Shown: piece by piece, positions 6,801 to 13,622 of the stretch
How the letters are laid out: every line of letters begins with the position of its first letter
How positions within the stretch are numbered: the first letter of the stretch is position 1
Assembly: GCA_013330155.1 (NCBI GenBank)
Contig: DUIU01000214.1
Location: 1 to 15,761 of the forward strand
Reading direction: 5' to 3'
Length of the DNA stretch: 15,761 nucleotides
Source of the DNA: Candidatus Poseidonia sp.
GTDB lineage: Archaea > Thermoplasmatota > Poseidoniia > Poseidoniales > Poseidoniaceae
Translations under genes and position numbers: made by a program
The notes under the pieces: model-generated
What the model saw: only the letters and a program-made list of their open reading frames with translations
Databases searched by the model: none
What the model was told of the DNA's origin: nothing

Positions 6801-9452
6801 AAGCGAACCTCCAGTCGCAGGGTCCACCGCGTGCGTGGTGACCACTTCGTAGATGTCGCCGTTGGGGTAGAGGCCAACGGGGTTGTCGGTCAAGGAGAGC
6901 GTATTGCTGTAGCCTGTGCTTGATGAAACACTCAGGTCGCTCAAGGTCACGCCGCCACCGGTGTCGGAATAGACCGCAACAGGGACGCTGGCGGTTGCAC
7001 CGCCAGTCCACAAGGCGATTCCTTGATTCAATTCAATGTCCAAACCATCGCCCGAGTTGAGCACGGTGGAGTAGTTGTAAACAATGTCCAAATCAACGAG
7101 ATTAAGGGACGTGCCGGAAGAAGCGTTCGGCGAGTCAACCATGTAACGGAACATAACCCAATAGCGCCCAAATTCATCTTGATGTGTTCCTGCAACTGAG
7201 GGGTTGGTGAGCAGGCTGTTCAATGCCCCTTTGAAGTCAATGGGTTGCGAAAGCATTTCTTGAACAAGCCAGGTGCTGTTGGGCATGTCACCCAGAACAA
7301 CCGATTGGGAACCTGCCATCAGCGAGAGTTCGAATCCTTCGGTGACATCGTTGTTTGAGCGGATGGAAATTTGGTCCATTCCGAAATCGGCTGAGGAAAC
7401 CTCAGCACCTTCCGGGAGCATGAAGAAGCCGCCAGTTGCTTGTCCGCTGACCCCGAGGGTGAGGGAGGCGTCGTCCGCTGCGTAGTTGATGTTGTCAACC
7501 GTGCCCGAAACGAAGGTTGTTTGTCGGCCGAACATGTCAAATGCCGGTTCGATGAATCCATAGTCGACGTCACCATCGTCTGCGACATCAATGCGTAGAT
7601 GACTTGCATGGTGGCCGAATTCAAGGTCAAACCACATGCCACCCACATCGCAAGGGCCCTGGTAGGAGAGCACGGAATTAAATCCGAACAGAGGGGCGTC
7701 GAACGTGGTTTTCACACCGTCTTGTAGGGCGACGCTGGTCGAAAGGCCAGTTGGCGTGATTTCAATGGAAGGCGACTCGGTGCAGTCATCCTGAATCATG
7801 GGGGTAACCGCGGTGATGGGATAGCTGAACTTGCTGCGTTCCAACGTTGGACTGTAAGCATCTCGCTTGAGGTGGGGTGTGTAAATCATAGGTTCACCAC
7901 CGCCCAGTGTTGTCCAAATACCGTTATCGATTTGCTGAGGTCCCATGGCCGTGACATTGAATCCCGTTCCAACGCGGGAACCGATGCTAAAACCGTGGAA
8001 GGTTGGTGTGGAAAGTCGGTCGGGTCCAGAATCAAAATTGAATTTGAGGTTCACGGCCCGGTAGTCTGCCGTATCGATGTTCCAAAGTTCAATGATGTCC
8101 CCTGAGAGGCCGGTCATCATGGACCCGTCCTTGCCCACAACCGGGTTGTTGTTGGTGTCGAGGACATCGACCGTGAGGGTTGCAGTAAGGGAGGTCTCTG
8201 CCTCCAAAGCGAGAATGCCGTATCCATTCGGATGGTTCTCACCGCCGAGTGTGGAGGGCGTCATGCCTCGGACCGTCATACTGGCCGTCTGAGGAAGAAG
8301 GTCGCCGAGACGGAAGTTGTCAACGTACCAACCTGACATGTTGTCGTCGATGTTGAGAGCAGGTCGGGCGGTGTGGTCCATAACGAAGCGGATTTGCACG
8401 TATTGGTCGATGTAATCGTTCAGGTCAACGGCAATGTTGGCCCATCCCGTCGGGTTTTGAGCCGTGGTCGAGGAACCGGCCAGACCCCAGTGCCAAGGTT
8501 GGCTGCCGTTTCGCAAGCCTGCACAGCCGCTGGAAATCTTTCCATCCCATTGCGAGCCTTGTGCGCCGCCGCCACCTTGAGCATAGTTGGTGCCCATCGT
8601 CAACCCTGTGCTGGCTTGTTGATTGATCGAGATGAAATCAAACCCGGAGTTGTCGGGTGGGAAGCCAGGGTTGGGGGAAGAACGAATTTCAAGGTAAGCG
8701 CAGTCCGAAAACCGCTTGCTGTTGGGTTGGGAACCGGTGGAGGTTTCGAGGTTGTGCCATGAGTCGAAGTAGGCCGTTTTGTCCTTCAACAAGGGGTCAA
8801 CAAAGAGCTCCGAACTGGTCATTGAAACGATGAAAGGCAAGTAAGAAGCGGGGTTGTTACCATCGTCGTTGTCATCGGTGTAATTGGTGTCTGCAAGGTT
8901 GGTGCCCCAGCATTCTTGGCCGGAGGAACAGCCCGCTGGCACGTCGGTTGCGGAAAGGGAACCGTGTTCCCATCCAATGCCGCTGGAAGGCATGAGGCCT
9001 GGGTCGGTGGAATCGCTAAATCCGGCCATCGTTCCTTCAAAATCAGTGAGGAAGCCTTCAGCCGCCAAGGAAACAGGAGTGGCTTGGCTTCCTTCTTCAT
9101 AATTGAACAAAGATGAGTCGGTAAAATTGGTGAACTCGTTGTTGTAATCGGGGTTCCATACTCGTTCACCAGAACCATAACCAACGTCGATTTCTGTATC
9201 AACTCGAGAGTGAGCACCGTGTTCAGCCATGTTGGTGGAGACGGTCATGGACGCTCCAGTAACCGTTTCTCCATCGGGAAGATGAATGGCTCCATCGACC
9301 AGGTTTTGGAGGTCGTTGCCATCTCGTATCTCGATATCAACGCTCGTGCTCCCGTCGCCAAACGTGGTCACATTGGCTGAGGCAAACGGGGCGAGAAGCA
9401 TCAACAGCATCAAGAAAATTGGCTTCGTTTTCGGGTGTGTTTCCTTTGACAT
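3555..9452 (-). CDS. Giant multidomain surface protein, single C-terminal membrane anchor
   Basis: A 1965-residue secreted protein; the longest gene here and the likely head of the minus-strand unit. Residues 1-26 are a signal peptide (lysine-containing start, MLLMLLAPFASA, then NV). Residues about 135-385 look like a MAM/jelly-roll module of the kind found in InhA- or bacillopeptidase-like secreted proteins (CWGTNLADTNY, AYFDSWHN, GWYVDNFRLGD). A long beta-rich region follows, probably repeated Ig/fibronectin-like modules. An Asp-rich calcium-loop motif (DHDANSDGLPDADEY) starts near residue 1175, in the style of thrombospondin type 3 repeats. Residues about 1751-1860 form a CARDB-like domain (LRIKVKNTGSMAGVADLVI). 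One membrane helix spans about 1868-1890, then an acidic stretch (EYEDEDDD) and a C-terminal helical module (FPQWTQEEIQGYFDQGW, LRDWV). No peptidase or glycosidase active site was recognised. It may be an S-layer-like or adhesive protein; function is inferred from architecture only. Confidence 0.85.
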   Translation of the reverse strand: MSKETHPKTKPIFLMLLMLLAPFASANVTTFGDGSTSVDIEIRDGNDLQNLVDGAIHLPDGETVTGASMTVSTNMAEHGAHSRVDTEIDVGYGSGERVWNPDYNNEFTNFTDSSLFNYEEGSQATPVSLAAEGFLTDFEGTMAGFSDSTDPGLMPSSGIGWEHGSLSATDVPAGCSSGQECWGTNLADTNYTDDNDDGNNPASYLPFIVSMTSSELFVDPLLKDKTAYFDSWHNLETSTGSQPNSKRFSDCAYLEIRSSPNPGFPPDNSGFDFISINQQASTGLTMGTNYAQGGGGAQGSQWDGKISSGCAGLRNGSQPWHWGLAGSSTTAQNPTGWANIAVDLNDYIDQYVQIRFVMDHTARPALNIDDNMSGWYVDNFRLGDLLPQTASMTVRGMTPSTLGGENHPNGYGILALEAETSLTATLTVDVLDTNNNPVVGKDGSMMTGLSGDIIELWNIDTADYRAVNLKFNFDSGPDRLSTPTFHGFSIGSRVGTGFNVTAMGPQQIDNGIWTTLGGGEPMIYTPHLKRDAYSPTLERSKFSYPITAVTPMIQDDCTESPSIEITPTGLSTSVALQDGVKTTFDAPLFGFNSVLSYQGPCDVGGMWFDLEFGHHASHLRIDVADDGDVDYGFIEPAFDMFGRQTTFVSGTVDNINYAADDASLTLGVSGQATGGFFMLPEGAEVSSADFGMDQISIRSNNDVTEGFELSLMAGSQSVVLGDMPNSTWLVQEMLSQPIDFKGALNSLLTNPSVAGTHQDEFGRYWVMFRYMVDSPNASSGTSLNLVDLDIVYNYSTVLNSGDGLDIELNQGIALWTGGATASVPVAVYSDTGGGVTLSDLSVSSSTGYSNTLSLTDNPVGLYPNGDIYEVVTTHAVDPATGGSLSEAWLTFESESGYIKFSWSEFMSFSEASDEHDHVQLESTSSVADIANGKEITWHFRVNPTWDDTPAVRMYAGLTTTSGVNGLPDAVLLEPSMGNAVENDAGITSFELQNSIGSPQALTGAESGQDINLIGQIRLEDLNEAPDPSSYFLVLELKHVNSTDGNITIEWEEVANRSGVIGGDFNWNVDLGAAAGSETYRFAARGYEGGDLLCPPSMYNPDDTCAIPFDITIDTYEPNLLDLQVLSPGTDSNVDSNWRTLLDDTWVVPQANQQIRMSSQDLPNPPATLDLHLWVENDHDANSDGLPDADEYITLTLNGDGEAPTANYSGNYNDLANEGLEGKVSLWVEGYDLAGNPIDGGGPGFDNDQVTYVSMSSKTPVIRNFFIEDSKGNGFLNSNEMQWDGTWNQTMYAGNTYHLILEASDDNGWRDVDFFQVNLDKTADDMTVWYFPRNQTAWTDSPHIDIVYDGDTAPSMLTMDNTALIDPFESDFILDIPIRIDWGIVGMDGKDIEPKLQMQDLDNPLYTMLSGVPGRYIQIWQYSDIFQLDFRTDEANNLMVTPMFEDASEPFTSDVREGFIFAGDIVQFTGQFAFKQGIFDSVYINPEVELTMEITRQNAAEDFNKGYISTPGEVVTHTFTGGVFDINITAPVFTNEYTYTYQLINLPAGAEDLTAALCATSTSYGCGEFTLKVDRTPPEVLPNTWLAEKGALPAGADGRIIANTLSTANYHCVDIQAQIKEQEALFPGDLQVNWMFYSNTIDYTPWSEYAEYFGFEPSSATLSLSTLSGGYLATASCLDLWPLSDNEPRVFDAEVNEANQPTLVFWLSGADSAGSTIRLGGGPQEDGSVLSIFSGQAQHKSEYTFIEEKATFEIQDVLLSDDPRVGESMKLRIKVKNTGSMAGVADLVIKSITDSGTPVVEDTISTPELGIQEVSDWVEVTLAPFATQTTGMYYTISLNGSSTTIYDGSQGEWADVFNVKVEAEEDSSNLLLIVVILVVVIGVLGTLVLVLARRGGGTSMLDDEYEDEDDDGGYGESKVLAQIPSDVDPEMARAMQEFPQWTQEEIQGYFDQGWNIESLRDWVDNQ

Positions 9453-9583
9453 GGTGTCACCTGCACCTTCGCGAGGGTTTGACCCCCTAAAATCTCGTCG
9501 CTTACTGGACTCGGTGCCTTATTCGCTTGGTTGCCCCCCATGCTGTGAACATGAGTTATGAGGGTGAACTGCTTGGAGGCACC
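9453..9583. promoter_or_regulatory. Divergent promoter region between giant surface protein and thioesterase
   Basis: This spacer separates the two divergent starts. For the plus-strand thioesterase, CTAAAATC (9487-9494) is a plausible TATA element, which would place transcription start near 9515-9520. A clear GGAGG (9575-9579) lies four bases before the ATG at 9584 and decides that start over the in-frame TTG at 9527 and ATG at 9551. For the minus-strand surface protein the best AT-rich candidate is GAATAAGG (about 9517-9524), and AGGTG lies six bases before its ATG. The elements were judged by eye only. Confidence 0.45.
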
Positions 9584-10054
9584 ATGGAGCCATATTCAAC
9601 GGAACCTGTGACCCTCATCGAAGAGGTCTTTCCGCAAGACACCAATGCCTACAACACCCTGTTTGGCGGACGACTGCTCTCCTTGATGGACAAAGCCGGG
9701 GGCATTGCCTGTGCAAAATTTGCCCATCGCGAGTTCGTCACCATCTCCATCGACACGCTCACCTTCATTGCTCCAGCCCGTCAAGGCGATCTCCTGGAAG
9801 TGTCGGGCCAAGTGGTCTACACCAGCAGCCATACGGCCTGCACCAAAGTCACCGCCTATACCATGAGCAAAGCCACATGGGAAAAGAGCATCATTTGCGA
9901 AGGTTACTTTTTCTTCGTGGCCATCGATTCGATGATGCGACCCATCCCGGTCCCTCAATTCACGCCCGAAAGCGACGAGGAGCACGTTGAATGGGAAAAG
10001 GCCAAAACCATTCGAGACAACATGCTTGCTCAAAAGGCAAAACGAGAAGCCTGA
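9584..10054 (+). CDS. Hotdog-fold acyl-CoA thioesterase (YciA/BACH-like, COG1607)
   Basis: A 156-residue cytoplasmic acyl-CoA thioesterase, expected to hydrolyse acyl-CoA to free fatty acid and CoA. The family signature is well preserved: an N-terminal substrate-loop motif with N24 in NTLFGGRLL, the catalytic-type aspartate D36 in LSLMDKAGG, then FVTISIDTLTF, APARQGDLLEVSG and the TSSHTACTKV strand. These match the single-hotdog YciA-like proteins that assemble as trimers or hexamers. The ATG at 9584 was chosen because GGAGG lies four bases upstream and because family members begin just before this point; upstream in-frame starts would add up to 19 residues with no family counterpart. The last 30 residues are charged and helical. 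It is 40 nt upstream of the SelB-like gene and may be cotranscribed with it. Chain-length specificity cannot be read from sequence. Confidence 0.9.
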   Translation: MEPYSTEPVTLIEEVFPQDTNAYNTLFGGRLLSLMDKAGGIACAKFAHREFVTISIDTLTFIAPARQGDLLEVSGQVVYTSSHTACTKVTAYTMSKATWEKSIICEGYFFFVAIDSMMRPIPVPQFTPESDEEHVEWEKAKTIRDNMLAQKAKREA

Positions 10055-10094
10055 GCACCCATTGCTTCTTCAAGCGACGCCAACTCGCCCGTGC

Positions 10095-11120
10095 ATGGTC
10101 GTCTTGAACATCGCCGTCATCGGTTCGGATGAACTCGCCCGAAGCATTGCGAAAGCGGCTGACCAACGCGACGTTCATACCTATGTAAACAAAGAAAACG
10201 GCCCCGATGGTGCTCGTATTCTTTCGCTGATTCGTCCGGCCAAATACCCCGAACGCTTGCCACCTTTCCTCAACGCTCTCTCCACGTCTCAAGCAGGCAT
10301 CATTGAGGTCTCAGCTGTCGATGCCACCCTTGGCGAAGCCTTGGTGGCGTTTGCGAGTGCCGGGATTCGCCGAGGCCTCGCTGTGATCAATCCCCCTGCA
10401 GGAGAATGGGTTGATGAGGACCAAGTGAAAATGTTGTTCAAACAAGCCGGTTTGGCGGATTGGACCTTTGAGTCCAACGATGGAACCCATCTCAGGGAAC
10501 GCATGTACGCCCTAATGGATGACATCCAACACGTGCTTGAGGCCAATGCAGAAGCCCCATTGGTACTTCCAGTGGACCAGTATTTCAACGTGAAAGGGAT
10601 TGGCTTGGTCGCCATCGGTTATGTGCAATCTGGAAAAGTCAAGGTTCACGACGAAGTGCTTTTGTTACCGGCCGATGGCACGGGCAACGCAAAATCGCTT
10701 CAAGTAATGGACGACGATGTGGAAGTCGCCACCGCCGGTGACCGCGTTGGGCTTGCACTCCGCAACGCCAAGGAAGACCATTTGACGGGCAGCACCATCA
10801 TCGTTCATCCGCCCGTTGAAGACAAACGCGCCAATGTATCCATACCACTTGCCGTGGAGCAGCACGCTCGTTCTTCAGTCAAGTTGACCACCTCTCCATT
10901 CCAAAAGCGCGTGCTCGCAGCAGGCGATGTCATTCACGCCAGCGTTGACCTTCAGTTTGTTGTGGGCCGTGTGACCGAAGCCAAGGAAGGAAATTTAGTG
11001 GTTGATTGGGACCAACCATTGTTCATTCGCAAGGAGAACCCTCCGTCAGTGCTCATCGCTCAATTGGACTCAAAACCACGCATCATGGGCTCCGCTGTCG
11101 TCGGCCTCCTCGACGGTTGA
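10095..11120 (+). CDS. SelB-like translation-factor homologue with degenerate G domain (aSelBL-type)
   Basis: A 341-residue protein with the layout of a translational GTPase: a G-domain-like N-terminus (1-145), an EF-Tu domain-2-like barrel (about 155-240, VLPVDQYFNVKGIGLVAIGYVQSGKVKVHDEVLLLP) and a domain-3-like barrel (about 245-340). The GTPase motifs are degraded. G1 is GSDELARS (10-17) where GxxxxGKS is expected; the G3 DxPGHE region is KYPERL (50-55); G4 NKxD is NPPA (99-102), although the flanking IRRGLAVIN is typical of SelB and EF-Tu. It therefore probably does not bind or hydrolyse GTP conventionally. This fits the archaeal SelB-like family described as widespread but patchy with altered G motifs, whose function is unresolved. 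It should not be read as evidence for selenocysteine. The ATG at 10095 was chosen because it begins the first beta strand (VVLNIAVIG); a longer reading overlaps the thioesterase. Confidence 0.75.
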   Translation: MVVLNIAVIGSDELARSIAKAADQRDVHTYVNKENGPDGARILSLIRPAKYPERLPPFLNALSTSQAGIIEVSAVDATLGEALVAFASAGIRRGLAVINPPAGEWVDEDQVKMLFKQAGLADWTFESNDGTHLRERMYALMDDIQHVLEANAEAPLVLPVDQYFNVKGIGLVAIGYVQSGKVKVHDEVLLLPADGTGNAKSLQVMDDDVEVATAGDRVGLALRNAKEDHLTGSTIIVHPPVEDKRANVSIPLAVEQHARSSVKLTTSPFQKRVLAAGDVIHASVDLQFVVGRVTEAKEGNLVVDWDQPLFIRKENPPSVLIAQLDSKPRIMGSAVVGLLDG

Positions 11121-11210
11121 CGGCGAAGTGTATGGTCAAGGAATTTACACGGGTGAACCCTAACCACCAGCGGTGGTTTGATAACCCCGTACGGCCGGCT
11201 CGGATTTGGG
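11121..11210 (+). promoter_or_regulatory. Upstream region of the PH-like membrane protein
   Basis: This is a 90-nt spacer. AAGGAATTTACAC (about 11138-11150) is the only AT-rich TATA candidate and would give a start of transcription near 11172-11177. No good Shine-Dalgarno precedes the ATG at 11211 (TTTGGG abuts it), so the mRNA could have a short or structured leader, or translation could begin at the in-frame TTG at 11178, essentially leaderless. The evidence is weak. Confidence 0.25.
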
Positions 11211-12683
11211 ATGCGCGACATTGGACAGGAGACTGTACCAACCAGCGAGGCGGACAAGGAACTTTTCCTTGGTCTCCGGTTGGCAGAGCCTTCAGAACGG
11301 GTAAAAATCACCTTGGATGAGCGGATGCTGAGCATTGAAGGAAAGAAAAACGCCACAGTGGACATGCGACTCCAGGCCATCAGCACCATGAAGCACCATT
11401 CCACCAATCTGATCCCGGTTTGGTTGGTCATTCTCGGCCTGGCTTTGATGTGGATTGGATACCGAATCATGGTTCCCCCCACCTATCGATTCACCTCAAT
11501 GGGAGTAGGAGGCGCCATCGTCATGGCTCGCCTCCTGACCAAGAAGCCGACGTTGACCATCCATGCATCATCGGGAGATTCGCATGTGCTCTACGGAAAC
11601 GAGCGCCTTCTCAACCGCTTGAGTTTCATGTTCCAGCACCTTGCGAACAACAACACATTGGCCGAAGTCAGAATCAAGTTGAAGGCCATCGAAAACGATT
11701 ACAACAGGGCGTGGGAGGACGAAGACATAAGCCCGGCCCCCATCCTACCAAATTTGCTTCAAGTTCCTAACGCCGTTGACCGGTTCCTCGCTGAGGACAG
11801 CATTGTGCTCGAAGGGCAAACGGCCATCGAACCCGAACCGGATTGGACACCAACCCATGAACCCGAACCGGTGGCGACGCCCTCTGTGCTCGGATTCATA
11901 CCGAGTTTTCAACCGGTTCTTTCGGCACCTCAACCCACAACCTATCCCCCCGACCATCGTCCAGCGCCACTTCAACACCCCGTCCTTATTCCTCAACCAA
12001 CGCCTCCGATGTACCAGGGGATGGCCCATCAAGAGACCCCTGCGTTCTTGCCATCGTTTGTCAGCCAGGATGGCGTCCACATCCCCGGATTTCAAACGGA
12101 TACGGTCGAAGAGGAGGAACTGGACGTATTGGCACTTGACGCTGAGTTGATAGAAGCGATCGATGCCGTGGTTGAAGTTGAACCTGAACAAGAGCCAGTC
12201 CCCCATCCTCCGAGCAATCCTCCACGAACCACCATGCTCAAGCCAAGGGAGCCAACCTCAATTGAGAAATCCCCCTTCCGGCCACGAAGGACGGACCGAC
12301 TGGTTGCCCGTGAGCGACGATCCACAAGCATGCTCAACCGAATTCGTGAAACCTCCTCGGGGTTGCTTGAACGAGCGTCCCAACTTGGTCGACCACGCCC
12401 CTATGCCACGACGGAAACCTCAGGGTCGCTCCGTGAGCAGGCTGCAGCCTCTTCTCCTTCGCCCAGCCAGCACGTCATGGAGTCGCTCTCACAGGACAAA
12501 GGTGGCGTGATGTCCCCTGAAGAAGCCGCTCGACTCAGAGAACGAGAAGCCTTGCTTCTGGCCACTGCAAATGAACTGAGCCAATCTGAAGAAGGTCGGC
12601 TTGAAACAATGTCGTTCAGCGACCTCCGCTCAAGTGCGCCAAATGAAGAGCATGTCCACCTTCCACGATTGGACGACGATTGA
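11211..12683 (+). CDS. Membrane protein with split PH-like domain and long disordered tail
   Basis: A 490-residue protein of unknown function. Residues about 30-65 (VKITLDERMLSIEG, VDMRLQAIST) and 112-145 (KPTLTIHASSGDSHVLYG, LLNRLSFMFQHL) resemble the two halves of a bacterial-type PH-like domain. They are interrupted by two membrane helices, about 67-87 (IPVWLVILGLALMWIGY) and a weaker one about 93-109. Both ends would be cytoplasmic. From about 170 on, the protein is low in predicted order and rich in Pro, Glu, Ser and Arg, including a duplicated EPEP element. A basic segment lies at about 350-400 (RPRRTDRLVARERRS) and a charged helix near 445-470 (SPEEAARLREREALLLATANEL). The tail may bind partners or nucleic acid, but nothing specific is recognised. 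The start is uncertain: ATG at 11211 is preferred, while an in-frame TTG at 11178 would add 11 residues. Its stop lies one base from the stop of the convergent kinase. Confidence 0.7.
   Translation: MRDIGQETVPTSEADKELFLGLRLAEPSERVKITLDERMLSIEGKKNATVDMRLQAISTMKHHSTNLIPVWLVILGLALMWIGYRIMVPPTYRFTSMGVGGAIVMARLLTKKPTLTIHASSGDSHVLYGNERLLNRLSFMFQHLANNNTLAEVRIKLKAIENDYNRAWEDEDISPAPILPNLLQVPNAVDRFLAEDSIVLEGQTAIEPEPDWTPTHEPEPVATPSVLGFIPSFQPVLSAPQPTTYPPDHRPAPLQHPVLIPQPTPPMYQGMAHQETPAFLPSFVSQDGVHIPGFQTDTVEEEELDVLALDAELIEAIDAVVEVEPEQEPVPHPPSNPPRTTMLKPREPTSIEKSPFRPRRTDRLVARERRSTSMLNRIRETSSGLLERASQLGRPRPYATTETSGSLREQAAASSPSPSQHVMESLSQDKGGVMSPEEAARLREREALLLATANELSQSEEGRLETMSFSDLRSSAPNEEHVHLPRLDDD
11829..11871 (+). 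repeat. Short direct repeat inside the disordered tail
   Basis: GAACCCGAACCGG occurs at 11829-11841 and again at 11859-11871, exactly 30 bp apart and in frame. Each copy encodes EPEP, giving a 10-residue periodicity. It looks like a small internal duplication within a low-complexity region. Confidence 0.75.
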
Positions 12684-12684
12684 G

Positions 12685-13608
12685 TCAGTGGCCTAGCATG
12701 CTCCGATAGGAGGCGAGGCGTTGATTGAAACGGTCGGCCTCAAGACGACGAAGCGCTTCAGTACCAAAGGCCTCGAGAGTGAAACTTGCCATAACCGTCG
12801 CCACCATGAGGCCACTTCGTAATTCGTCCAAAGTCAGCGACTCCACTCCGCCGGAAAGATGAGCTGCGAGCGCACCTGCAAAGGTGTCGCCACAACCGGT
12901 CGGGTCCACAACATCGGCCGTAGGAACGGCAGGCAGTGCCAAGAGCTCCCCCTCGTGAAGGGCGACGACTCCGTGTTCACCTCGCTTGACGATCAACGTT
13001 GAGGTCCGGGTACGCTCAGCCAAATCATGCATGGCCCGGATGAGGTTATCATCGCCTGAAAGCATACGTGCTTCACCATCGTTGATGATGACCAAATCTG
13101 ACGCCGTCATCACCTCGAGCAGCGAGGTTTTGGCAATGTTGATCCAAAGGTTCATCGAATCCAGCATCGTTAACCTTGCAGGCGTGGTTTGTTCAATGAC
13201 GATGCGTTGAATTTCGGGGTGAAGATTAGCGCAAAACAACACCGATGGTTGCTTCCAATGGTCGGGAACAGCCGGCTGGAAATGTTCGAAAACGTTGAGA
13301 TGCGTCGCATGCGTTTCCGCTTCAGCCATGGCCCCATGGTAGGACCCCTCCCAACGAAAGGTCTCCCCGGGCGCCACTTCTAAACCGTCAAGATTGATAC
13401 CGGCCGATGAGAGAATGTTTCGGTCCTCGGTGGCAAAATCTTCGCCAACCACACCAACAAGTCCCGTAGAAGGTTGTTCATTCAAGGTCTGAACAAATTG
13501 GCACGACAACCCTCCATACGTGGCCGAACCCCCCAAAGCCCGCTCCACAGAGCCGGCAGGAGATTCAACCGAATCGTAAGCAATGCTACCAACAATGAGT
13601 ACGCTCAT
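12685..13608 (-). CDS. PfkB-family carbohydrate/nucleoside kinase
   Basis: A 307-residue ribokinase-superfamily kinase expected to phosphorylate a sugar or nucleoside using ATP. The N-terminal strand SVLIVGSIAYDS, the substrate-side GGSA motif (26-29) and the C-terminal signature DPTGCGDTFAG (235-245) with catalytic base D241 are all present. The variant with LNVF, LANxxPE-like (CANLHPE) and LDSMNLWI segments belongs to a branch with no assigned substrate that I can name, so the sugar is unknown. The ATG at 13608 is chosen because a strong GGGGGGAG lies about five bases upstream and because family members start here. An ATG at 13626 overlapping the carboxylase stop (ATGA) would add six residues (MKGGDG). 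It is cotranscribed with the biotin carboxylase. Its stop is one base from the stop of the convergent membrane-protein gene. Confidence 0.88.
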   Translation of the reverse strand: MSVLIVGSIAYDSVESPAGSVERALGGSATYGGLSCQFVQTLNEQPSTGLVGVVGEDFATEDRNILSSAGINLDGLEVAPGETFRWEGSYHGAMAEAETHATHLNVFEHFQPAVPDHWKQPSVLFCANLHPEIQRIVIEQTTPARLTMLDSMNLWINIAKTSLLEVMTASDLVIINDGEARMLSGDDNLIRAMHDLAERTRTSTLIVKRGEHGVVALHEGELLALPAVPTADVVDPTGCGDTFAGALAAHLSGGVESLTLDELRSGLMVATVMASFTLEAFGTEALRRLEADRFNQRLASYRSMLGH

Positions 13609-13622
13609 ACCATCTCCCCCCT

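Noticed and set aside
10095..11120. Reading the SelB-like gene as evidence for selenocysteine use
   Set aside because: The G-domain motifs are lost, no selenocysteine tRNA or SECIS-like element was seen, and no gene in the window has an in-frame UGA that needs recoding.
11132..11320. Short plus-strand frame starting at ATG 11132 upstream of the PH-like gene
   Set aside because: It overlaps the N-terminus of the membrane protein in another frame, has no recognisable features and is easily explained by chance.
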